Source: Neoceratodus forsteri
Lineage: Eukaryota > Chordata > Ceratodontiformes > Ceratodontidae
Direction of reading: 5' to 3'
Length of the DNA: 64,000 bases
Assembly: GCA_016271365.2 (NCBI GenBank)
Contig: CM057456.1
Span: 165,561,001-165,625,000, forward strand
In this document: positions 21,357 through 30,599 of the stretch, in pieces
How positions within the stretch are numbered: position 1 is the first letter of the stretch
Layout: the number at the start of each line of letters is the position of its first letter
Made by a program: the position numbers and the translations under genes
The notes under the pieces: model-generated
What the model saw: only the letters and a program-made list of their open reading frames with translations
Database searches by the model: none
What the model was told of the DNA's origin: nothing

Positions 21357-22465
21357 ATGGCGCGGAGGAGAGCAGTACAGTGGAGCCAGGTGGAGATGGC
21401 AAACTTGGTTGCCACTGTGGAGCCACATGTTGGCTCACTATTTGATGAGGCACCCCTGGACAGGGCCAGGAGTCAGGTGTGGCAGGAGGTGGCCGACGCC
21501 CTGGAGGAGGCCACCAGTATGGGGTGGGTGGCGGAGCAGTGCCGCCACAGATATGGGGACCTCAGGCGGAGGGACCCAGACCTGCTTGCCTACCTGCGGG
21601 CACGTGCCAGGAGGGGCATGGTGCCACGGCCAGGTAGGTGCAATGTCCATACACTTTTATCTTCCATACGGGTATCACAGTTGCATGTGTCCGGCACATG
21701 GGGGGCCATCCAGTGTTGGCCGTGGTGGTGTTATCAGGGTATGGGGTGGTGGGTCTGGCTGTGTGGGATTGCACACACATGGGGGCAGGGGGGCTTTGCT
21801 ACAGGATTGTACTGATGTTCCTCTCTCCATGTTTGCACCTTAGACCAAGACGAGCACAGGCTGGTGAGGGAGAGGAGGCACCAGCAGGAGGACCATCATT
21901 CCGGGAGGGGCGAAGGTCCACAGAGGCACAGGGACCAGCCTGATGATGGTGAGTGCCTTTCATCCATGATTATTTTTGCATGCTGTGTAACAGGGCGGGC
22001 AGCGGGACATGGCCACCATCCATTGACACCACTGCCATGCACTCAACTTGGTACAGTCAGCACTGTCCAGTGGCACTGCATGTCTGGGAGTGCATCAGTG
22101 GTGGTCCATGCATGCACCAGGAACATGGCTGTGCCACTGCCTTTGCACTGCATAGCCATGTCACTATACAGCCACGGTAGTGCTGTGCAGGACTTGGCTG
22201 GTGGGTGTGTGCAGTGGTCCGCATGGCTGTGTGTGCCTGGGTGGGCAGGTCTTGTGGACATGAACACTGTGGGTGGTCACACACCATCACAGAGGCAAGT
22301 CCCACAGCCATATGTCATGCACAGTGGGTGAGCTTCAGGGGGCTGTGCATTCACACCTATTGACTCTGCTCCCTTGTCCTAGGTGGATGGCAGTTGCAGA
22401 CCATCCGACAGACACTGCAGGAGATACTGCAGGTGGCCAGGGCCTCCCTGGAGATATTGGAGTGA
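21357..22465 (+). CDS. Small SANT/Myb-like Harbinger protein, three exons, 154 aa, open
   Basis: This is the third gene of the Harbinger and the only intact one. Exon 1 is 21357-21633, exon 2 is 21844-21948, exon 3 is 22383-22465 (stop TGA). Both introns have GTAGGT or GTGAGT donors and AG acceptors after pyrimidine-rich tracts, and both junctions keep the frame. Residues about 8-75 look like a SANT/Myb trihelix (VQWSQVEMANLV, SQVWQEVADALEEA, EQCRHRYGDLRRR). Exon 2 encodes a charged linker (RERRHQQEDHH). Exon 3 encodes an amphipathic helix (LQTIRQTLQEILQVARASLE) suited to dimerisation. There is no stop or frameshift, unlike the neighbouring genes. A DNA-binding accessory role is inference from the domain and context. 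No gene symbol fits. Confidence 0.8.
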
Positions 22466-24303
22466 ATAGACCATCTGGGAGTCCGACGGAGGCATGGCAG
22501 GAGGCGCAGTCAGAGCGGGGAGCGGGCTCCACTGAGCATGTTACACCCCATGATTTCCCTACCCACCCTCACACCCTCCTTCCCTCTACCATTTGTTCAC
22601 CCCTGCCTTACCCACCCCCACCTTGTTTGTGGCCCTCCCCCCAAACTTTTGTAAATATTTGTACATAGTTTTGTTTGCTGTTTTTAAATACATTTCTTTT
22701 GATATGCCTACTGTGGTGGTCTCTGATTTGCAGCGGGCTATAGGTGCTCAGCTGCAGTGGTGTGCATGGCATCAGGGGTGGTGCAGTCATGTGCGTGTGT
22801 GTGTCCGTGGGGATGTGAGTATGGTGTGGGAGTGGCAATCAGTCACTGTCTGTGGCATGTGTGTTGTTCCCTGTGCATTGGATGACTGTGTGCAGTGGTC
22901 CACAGTGCATGCTCTGTGTCCATGGCACACCTGTCAGACCACCCATGGCCTGTGCAGCTGACACCCATGCATGTCTGTGATGTGCACAGTCCACTGGCAT
23001 GTCAGTGGTGGCTGTCCATGCAGGATAGCCACTGTACCTGGCACAATGCTGGGTTGCCTCCTGTCACTGGTATGGTGCATGTCTGCCTCAGGTGACACTG
23101 TGGCCTCTGCTGTTGTTGTCCCACCTCCATGCTGTTGCTTGTGTGTGTCGCAGGGGATGTGCACCACTGTCTGTCACTTGTGCTCCGGCCAAATTCTGGT
23201 GGCGTACAGCTCCACAGTGCTTGCGCAGGGTGGCTGGTACTCCTGTGCCATGGAGGAGTGCTGGCCGTGTGTACACGGTTTCCATGGCCACATGCTGGGG
23301 GCTTGGTCACTCCACTACTGTGTCCCTGTGTTGGTGTGCCCTTGGGTATGGGTGGGTGTTTGTCCATGCACTGTGTTGCATCCTGTGTGGTGCATGCTTC
23401 CATGCTCCACTGTGGGTGTCTGCGCTGGCTTTTGTGGCCAGTGCTGGGTTGGGGTGTGTCCTTGGGAGGGTGTGCAGGGTGCTGAACCACTGGTGGTGGG
23501 GTCCGAGGCATGCCCTGTCACGTGTGGGGTACCTCGTGTGCCGACGCATGGTCAGTCTTTCAGCTGTACCTTGGGGGGGATGCATGGTGGCACTGTGTAT
23601 GCAGTCATTGCATCACTGTGTGCTGCCACCTGCTGATGGGTGCTCGTGGTGGGGCTGCCTTGCATGGTTCTATGGTGCACAGGGTTGCATTGTCACAGTG
23701 GGGGGGGTGGCATGCATGGGGTATCCTGCACTGGTGGACGCTGCTCCTGGGAAGGGTGTCTGGGGCTCATGGTGCAGGGTGTGCTCTGCATTGGTGGGAT
23801 GGTGTGGCATGGGGTAGTCGGCCCTCCTTGTGTGCTGGTCACAGCTTGCGAAGGGTTGTGATGGGGCACCATGGCCCGGCTGTGGGTTGGTTGCTGGTCT
23901 CCATGGGCCAGTGGTTATTCCAGCCCTCCCCCAGTTGTGCAGTGCATGGGGTGTGGGGGGACGATGTCTGTTCTGCTGTGTGTTCCTCTGCCCATCTGTG
24001 GCATGGGTGGTGGGCCCCTGCATCCCTGGTTGTGCTGTTGCATTGCTTTCCTGCTGCTGGGGGGCGTCCCTGGTTCCGCTATGGCGCATCTGCACTGCTC
24101 AGCTGAACATCCCTTGTTGCGCTATGGCGCATCAGATGTGCTTAGCTTCACCTCCCTAGTTGTGCTATGGTGCAGGTAGTGCGATATTCAGTCGTTGGCT
24201 GTAGGTGCATCTTGGCCTGCACCATTTTTGAATATCATGCTTCTTGTGCATGGGTGCAATGGACTTGCGCTTGCTCCTGCTGTTGCACACTTTTTGGGTG
24301 CAG
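22466..24303. other. Harbinger right region, TG-rich low complexity
   Basis: After the SANT gene come a C-rich stretch and an AT-rich stretch resembling a 3' end (22640-22700). About 1.5 kb of TG/GGTG-rich sequence follows to 24160. Long open frames occur on both strands there because the biased composition lacks stop codons; their translations are Cys/Trp/Gly-rich or His/Pro/Thr-rich and are not credible proteins. Subterminal GCGATATTCA words begin at 24181. Confidence 0.6.
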
Positions 24304-24319
24304 TTTGAATATCTGGGCC

Positions 24320-25145
24320 TTTGTGTACAATGCTGAACTAGGAATACGATGCAAATGCAAAAGTTCAGTGTACTCAGTGCCACGTAATGTAAATTTGTAA
24401 TTTAAACAACCTGACCTTATGAAATGCTGCACCACATTCACACAACATGCAGCAAGAAAATTTGTACTATCACTGACAATTTTACCATGTGTACAGTAAC
24501 ACAGTCAGTTATATAACAAAAATATTGCCAAAACACAAAGAAATCACTAGTTCTCCAACTTAAATCTACCTACACACAGATACGCCCCTCCCTCACACAG
24601 CACAATTCACTGTCTTTCACCACACACACTCAATGTTGTAAATTTACATTCAGAATACACACACAAACAAAAACGCTCAATGATGTGAGCACAGGAGGGT
24701 TTCCTACAATCAATGAACTACAGTTGAATCCCCTCCAAAAAAGTAAAAATGCTTTTTGAACAGCTTTTAAAAGATTCCTACAGACAGCTATCAGAGCACA
24801 CTGTCTCCTACTCCTTCCTACGTATACTACTTTGAACTGAGGCTGTGCAGATCAATATAGAGCCCAAGTAACCTGAACTCCCATGAATCACTGCAAAATC
24901 CTCCCTCGGAGCTCAAAAACAAGGCGAAGTGAGGCAAAATGAACTGCCACCAATGTACTTCACCTTAAAAATTGAAAGAGAAGTGACCAGTGGGGCGGAG
25001 TAATGCAGTAGCTGTTTTCAATGCACTTCGCGTTCCTCATTATAATGCGAAGTACTCCACTTCGCATTGCGGAGCACTCGGCGAATCCACCTTTGCTCTG
25101 TGAATCACTTCACGGAGCTGATTGAGCCCACTTCGCCAACCACTA
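24320..25145. other. Remaining hAT copy 1 end with subterminal CTTCGC words
   Basis: The hAT sequence resumes after the Harbinger. It contains no gene. From about 24910 the GCGAAGT/ACTTCGC words recur up to the end at 25145, mirrored in copy 2 at 35340-35580. Confidence 0.75.
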
Positions 25146-25153
25146 GTGACACT

Positions 25154-25440
25154 ATGCAAGTTCTATCGAAATTGGATGGGCTGGCCTAGTCCAATGAACT
25201 TAGGTGGGTAACAGTTGATGTGGTCAGTTTGTATACATCAATTTGCCATGACTTGAGTTTAAGGGCATTGGAATATCACCTCCACAATTCTGCTGCTACT
25301 CAGAACTTTTCTTACCAATTTATTTTGGAAGCAGTGGAATTGATTCTTATCATAAACTACTTCATATTTGATTGCAAGTACTATCTGCAAACATGAGGCA
25401 CAGCCATAGATGTGGCCCCCTCCTGTGCCAACTTATTTTG
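25154..25440 (+). pseudogene. Penelope-like RT, second piece
   Basis: This continues the PLE RT interrupted at 9929: the codons run on in the same frame across the target duplication. Motifs are the catalytic first-Asp block VTVDVVSLYTSI (family DVxSLYTSIP), ALEYHL, and near 25400 the GTAIDVAPSCANLF block (family GTAMGTxFAPSYANLF), with at least one in-frame stop (in the QT-stop-GTA stretch). Coding similarity stops at about 25440, where an L2 tail begins. The remaining RT motifs and the GIY-YIG nuclease are missing. Confidence 0.88.
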
Positions 25441-25953
25441 CATTAAGTCCCACCAAATCTTTAAGACTTGCCTTAAAAAACATCTACAAATCAAGGACAA
25501 ATGCTCTTGCCACTAAACTACATGGAGTTCTGATCTGGCCCTTGCCTTTCCCCAAGGCCCCTCTAGCACTTCTGGGGCTCTCCTGTTCCAGCTCACTGCT
25601 CTTAGATCCAAGCTGCTAGCTTGTTGCCCCTAACTCCCCTTTTAGTCTTCTGGGTTAATGTTCCTACCTGTTATTCTTACTATGCCCTAATACTTACATG
25701 TGATAGTTTTTCTTTCCATGATGATTGCCTGTTTTTAATTCTTTGTACTGTCTGTGTATACCTTGTTCATTGGTCTGACCACTGTACACAATGTGATTAT
25801 CTTGTAACCCCACTGATTTTGTGTATTGCTTACTGACTGTAACTTCTCTTGTTATGATGTGCTGGTTTTGTCTGTGGTGCCTGAAAATAGACAATGTTTG
25901 TTGTCTAGTGCACTTACCCAGTCAACAAAAATTAAATAAATAAATAAATAAAT
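25441..25953 (+). mobile_element. 5'-truncated LINE tail, L2-like
   Basis: The first codons read SPTKSLRLALKN, resembling the last residues of L2-type ORF2. A pyrimidine-rich 3' UTR follows, ending in AAATAAATAAATAAATAAAT (about 25931-25951). It sits at the point where the PLE RT breaks off. No target duplication was found. Confidence 0.6.
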
Positions 25954-26727
25954 GTATAGGTGCAGAGATACAGAGTGTTAAAAAATGTGAAAATGATCAT
26001 TTATGTGTAAATTCTTTGTCGCACCCTTCTGCAAAAAACTGTATGGAATTGTGGTCTGAAATTTTAAAGATAAACAGGTCTTGTGACACAGATGTGTTTT
26101 GTGAAGGTATGTTGAAAAAATATTAATCTGCTCAAAAGTTATTAAATGTGAAAGTTTCCAATTATTTCCTACAGGAGCAGTTAGATGTCCTGTGTGAAAA
26201 AAGATCTTTTGCTGCAAATGAGTAATCCTTTGCTGAAAATGCAGAATTCTTTTTTGTGCTGCTGCCATTTTTGTTTTCAGTTAACAGTGGAAAGAACATT
26301 AAATTACTAAAGAAATACAGGGGCTTAGGGAACAACAACAGACCGGTACTGAACATTTACATCCTGTAACATGAGAACATTTTAAGGGTAGAGATTTTAT
26401 TAACTGTGATACTTTTCATATCATTTACGTGGCTACATGTACATGCCAAAGTTTCTATGTAAGAAGCATCCAAAAAAATGACAGAATTATGCCCTAGCTG
26501 CATATAATGAAAAAGGGAGATGGACATGTTCTTTTCAGATATGTGACTGGAATATGTAGTACAGTATGGGCTGCACGCCCATTGGCTCATGCTGTGGACC
26601 AATGGGCATACAGCCCTACTGACAGTGTCAGTCGGTGAGCAGCGGGGCAGCAGGTGGGTGGGGTGCTGCCGCCCGCTGCTGACTGGTGGGGAGCGGGCAG
26701 TGGGGATCAGTGGGCGGGTGGGGAGGG
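25954..26727. other. Gene-free stretch
   Basis: No coding signal, terminal repeats or known repeat could be recognised. From 26570 the sequence turns GC-rich and leads into the minisatellite. Confidence 0.5.
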
Positions 26728-26990
26728 GGTCCATGGACCACCAGGGATGACAGGTTTTGTTAAATTCTACTTCAGCCTGTGATCAGGCAGACAGGTCCAC
26801 TGGACCACCAGGGATAATAGGATGTATCATTTATTTACTTAGCCCGTGATCGGGCAGGTAGCAGTCCACTGGACCACCAGGGATATTGGATGTATATTTC
26901 ATTTACTTAGCCCATGATTAGGCGGGCAGTGGTCCACTGGACCACCAGGGATTTAGGGTTCTTCTATTTTTTACTGCAGCCCACGGTCGG
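26728..26990. repeat. Minisatellite, about 68-bp unit
   Basis: About 3.8 units. Each contains TCCACTGGACCACCAGGGAT (variants at about 26730, 26799, 26866, 26934) followed by an AT-rich stretch and AGCCCRTGATCGGGC. The core holds the palindrome TCCACTGGA. Confidence 0.85.
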
Positions 26991-27049
26991 GCTGTGGGGC
27001 ACATTGCTGCGCTGCAGGGGGCGTCGGTCCCCGATGGCTGCTGCCTGGC

Positions 27050-27420
27050 AGGGCACCAGGTACAAGTCGTCAGGGATCTGCGCACCTGCATGCAAATGGT
27101 GCCATAATGACATGCAAATGGCCCCATGTGCGCCTTGCATACATTATGGCCCCATTTGCATGTCAGCTTTTGAATATCGCAGTTGCTGTGCCTTTGCGAA
27201 CGGAACTTGCGCTAGCGCATCCACATGCTCCGGTCTTTTCACTGGCACTGGAGCAGTGCAACTGCACCATGTGCACTACGGGTGGCCAGAGTGCGATATT
27301 CAACATTGCTGAGCCATGGCGCAGCTCCGATGAATATCACACAGTCAACGCCCCTGCGCAGCCAACTTGTGCTGCACCCAGGCTTGCGCCATAGCCTGGC
27401 ACAGTTTGAATATCTGGGCC
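27050..27420. mobile_element. Solo end of a Harbinger-related element
   Basis: This ends in TTTGAATATCTGGGCC (27405-27420), identical to the right terminal repeat at 24304-24319. It contains the same GCGATATTCA words (27171-27180 in complement, 27292-27302) and GCGC/TGCGCC-rich sequence. No matching left terminal repeat was found, so it is a truncated copy or MITE. Confidence 0.75.
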
Positions 27421-27774
27421 ATGATGTATAATTCTGTTTTTTTAAATAAATGGTGTTATTTTGTTTTGTTTTTTCATTCAAGACAATGTTGAAAGTCCCC
27501 CCCACACACAAAAACACATTACTCACACAACCATCACAGCTTAGAATCATGTTGCCTTTTGCTATGTAGACATTACATTGTGTACTAATGATTTTGCAGT
27601 ATTATGATATAAGCGTTCAGGTAGAACTGCAAAATGTGATGCTACTGATAGTAAGGACAGTCTGACAGATACCAGGATATCAATGCACTCACTATTCATT
27701 CATCTTTTTTAGATCATTTATCTTTATCTATTGTATTATCATTTTATTTTTCAGTTTCATCTTGTTTGGAGATT
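27421..27774. other. Gene-free stretch
   Basis: AT-rich with no recognisable gene or repeat. Confidence 0.5.
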
Positions 27775-27910
27775 TTTGATGGCAGAGAGTCTATAGCACA
27801 GGACAGTAAAGTACCTTGTTCAGGGTCACACAGTGATGGGATGGTGGGATTAGAACCTGAGATCAATTGGGCTAAGGCTTGTGATCTAACCAGTGCATTA
27901 CATCATTAAC
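27775..27910 (+). mobile_element. MIR/CORE-type SINE remnant
   Basis: CCTTGTTCAGGGTCACACAG and the following GGTGGGATTAGAACCTGAG (about 27812-27863) match the conserved part of MIR-like SINEs (CCAAGGTCACACAG...GGGATTCGAACC). It lies in the SINE body and is not a tRNA gene, because no cloverleaf can be formed around it. Confidence 0.6.
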
Positions 27911-29625
27911 TCCTGCATTGTCTGGGGGCATCAGAAATTACTGGGATTTGATTATTTGAACTGAGGTCTGCAGTGCAGATAGCTGAAAAGGGATCTATCT
28001 ACACCACACAAGATAGACACTGTAGTAGAAGCAGCTAATACAGATCTTTGCAGACCAGATACACTATTCTTCCAGTTCAAGTTCTCTGCCCCTCATTGAT
28101 TGTTGCAGTAGTAGTGAGTGGGCATGTGTGACTTTATGGAGAAAAACCAGCCAGATATTGTCAGTTATAGGGTAAAGGATCTGTACTCCTCCTATGAGCA
28201 TTGTCCAAAAAATGTCACATAGCAACATGCGCTAGTTATTTAGAAGTGGATATGTTAAAAATGGTCTTACTGAAGTAATTTTGAATTTGTGATTAGCACA
28301 GATCATGCATTATTTCCTTAGAATATAATTTATTGAATCTATCACATTTGAATAGAGATCTGCCTCATTTTCACAACTCATAGTGATACTCTGGCTGGAG
28401 AGTAAGAACAATTTTCTTAAATTGAAAAAACATAACCAATTTCATTAAGTATGCTGACATTTTCCATGCTCATTCATATACAGTAGTTCAAGCTTGTCTG
28501 TGACATCTCATAAAAATGGATGGTAAGATCATCTCCTAATTGATCTACAACTAATTGCTGACACGTATGCATAGCTTTTAAAATGCCAATAGTTTCTAGT
28601 TCTTCAAATTTACTGTTATGTATTGAGAATCAGGAACACTTCAACATCAGTAGTGAAGTAACAATGCCAACTGACAAAAAACTAATATCTCTGACCATTA
28701 ATACATTTAGGCATTATTACTGCATTGTTTCATCTGGTATGTAACACAGGAGTACTACGAAGAGACGCACTGAAGAATGAGGTTGTAGAAAATGAACATC
28801 TGCACGAAGCACAGTTCAAAATGTTTTTGTAGTAGTCTGTTACCTGTTAAAAAAAATCCAGATTCACTAAATAAAAGAAATAAGTGTCTTTAACAAATGT
28901 TAAACATGCAGTACTTGGCAAAAAAAATTACTTCGGGAACAGCAAGAAAAAACTGTAAGCCGGGGGGCTCTTTCTCTTGAGACAGGATATTTAACTCCTT
29001 CATGATTGTATGGTGTTTAGGTGGGGTGTTGTGGCTGCACTACCACAATCATCAGCAACCACTACTTCCCTATGTTCTCATTCCTTCACTGCTTTACCAA
29101 TATGATGCAGCCCCCACTGTTTCCATACCTCAAGTTTGATTCAGCTCTTTTTCACATAAATTCCAGTAATGGAACACACAATTCATTTACATATCTTAAA
29201 TTCCTAAGCTGTGCTGCTATTTCCTTAACCACAATAATCAGCGTCCCTTCCCCTATTTTTTCATCCTCTACTTGTTCTTTATTGTAATACTGTCTTTATT
29301 ATTTTGATGTTTCAAATCTAATTTAACCCATTTTTCCTATACAATACTTGGTAATGGACTGATTTCATATACTCTTCTATTAACTGCACTTGCAATGTCT
29401 GGTTTATTCTCTATATTACAGGCTTGTAACTAGGGTAAACAGGGCTGATTATTATGTATGGCTCCCAATAACTATTTCTATTTTTTATCTATGTGTTAGT
29501 TCTGCTAACTGTATCTTATTTTTATGCCTAGAGCCAAATTTGACCCAGTTTATTCATGTGAGATTTAGTAATGGGATGAAATGAACTGTATCCAAATCTC
29601 TTTAATATTATCTGCACTTGCAGCC
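27911..29625. other. Gene-free AT-rich stretch
   Basis: About 1.7 kb without an ORF of substance, terminal repeats or tandem structure that I could recognise. Confidence 0.5.
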
Positions 29626-30336
29626 AAGGAACACTTCTCCAGACTCCCAGCTCCAAAGCCGTGGGACTCCAGGCTACCTGGTGGTTGGCACCTCCAAAGC
29701 TGTCGCTCGAGACTGCAACTTCGGACTCTCGGCCCACAAAGCCGAGGAACACTTCTCCAGGCTTCCAGCTCCAAAGCCGCAGGACACCTGGCAACCAGGC
29801 AGTCTGCACCTCCAAAGCCGTCGCTCGAGACCACAGCTTCTGACTCTCAGCCCACAAAGGTATGGTAACTGCTGCAACCAACTGGATTGTGAGTGCCTCT
29901 TCAGGCTATGTTCTGATTGGTCCCTGGCGAAAGCTGTTTTTTCTTACTGGAAATAAGATGATTTTAAAGTGCTTGCTGTTGGAAAAACTGTTTAAATGCT
30001 TTCCACTATTACAGACTGTAACTGCAAGGGTTAGATTTGTGATTATTGGAAAGAAATCTGTGTTTACATCCCTTTTTCTGCCTACTTGCACTGGTCCCAG
30101 ACCTTTGGGTGCCAAAGTAATACATATCACTTTGTGTAACAAGCTTGGACCCCCTGCTGCTCTGTCTGCCTACTATCCAAGCCCTGCTATTAATCCTCAC
30201 TTTCCTTCTCTTCCCCAGTCAAGGAACACTTCTCTAGGCTTCCAGCTCCAAAGCCACGGGACTCCTGGCTACCAGGCGGTTGGCACCTCCAAAGCTGCTG
30301 TTCAAGACTGCAGCTTCAGACTCTTGGCCCACAAAG
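29626..30336 (+). repeat. Three exon-like repeats of about 117 bp
   Basis: Units at 29626-29743, 29744-29859 and 30221-30336 are about 85-90% alike. The first two are in tandem and the third is 360 bp on. The first is preceded by TGCAG, the third by TTCCCCAG, and the second and third are followed by GTATGG or GTACGG after ACAAAG. They therefore look like exons with splice sites. Their translation (PAPKPWDSRLPGGW...) matches no family I know. They may be 5' UTR monomers of the L2 LINE downstream. Confidence 0.6.
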
Positions 30337-30599
30337 GTACGGCAACTGACGCAACTTTTTTGCCCACCCCCTCCCTCACCTCCATCTATTATTAAATACA
30401 GTAGCTTCCCACCCAATTTTACTCCATGCCCCTTGGTGTCACACCCCTCCAATTGAGATCCAGCTCTTAGTCTCTTTCTTGTCTACCCAGTCTTCAGGGT
30501 TCAATTTTGTAAGGCCACGCCTTGCCTAAGCAAGTAGACTCTTCCTGGGTCTAGCTCCCTTAGTAAATAACCTTACTACACACAAAAAATTTCCCTGAC

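Larger units (their letters stand above)
16585..24319 (+). mobile_element. Three-gene PIF/Harbinger transposon nested in hAT copy 1
   Basis: This 7,735-bp element is bounded by 16-bp perfect terminal inverted repeats (GGCCCAGATATTCAAA at 16585-16600 and its complement at 24304-24319). It has a 3-bp TTT duplication (16582-16584, 24320-24322). The word GCGATATTCA recurs near both ends (16659, 16771, 24181). It carries a transposase (+), a NAIF1-like Myb gene (-) and a small SANT/Myb-like gene (+). It is visibly GC-richer than the AT-rich neighbours. Copy 2 of the hAT has the uninterrupted site at about 36147. All nonsense codons are explicable by C-to-T changes, which suggests a fairly recent copy decaying by cytosine deamination. 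Confidence 0.93.
9930..25145 (-). mobile_element. Two-gene hAT transposon, copy 1 (contains a nested Harbinger)
   Basis: The element is flanked by the perfect 8-bp duplication GTGACACT (9922-9929 and 25146-25153), the hAT hallmark, and splits a PLE RT gene in frame. Its ends begin TAGAGATGCAGCG at the left and, in reverse complement, TAGTGGTTGGCGAAG at the right. Both subterminal regions are rich in ACTTCGC/GCGAAGT words. It carries a ZBED-like transposase (minus strand, 16112-12543) and a second convergent gene (plus strand, 10567-11331). Removing the nested Harbinger leaves about 7.5 kb. A second copy in opposite orientation lies at 35340-48047. Strand given is that of the transposase. Confidence 0.93.

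Noticed and set aside
22700..24160. Long open frames (up to about 240 codons) on both strands in TG-rich sequence
   Set aside because: The composition alone removes stop codons. The translations are low-complexity Cys/Trp/Gly or His/Pro/Thr strings without domains, and they overlap on opposite strands.
27830..27905. GGGATTAGAACC-type box that could suggest a tRNA gene
   Set aside because: Only a B-box-like word is present, with no A box at the right distance and no cloverleaf. The flanking words fit a MIR-type SINE.
29565..29881. Minus-strand frames across the 117-bp repeats
   Set aside because: Open on both strands because the repeat unit lacks stops. The splice-like borders favour the plus strand, and neither translation is recognised.
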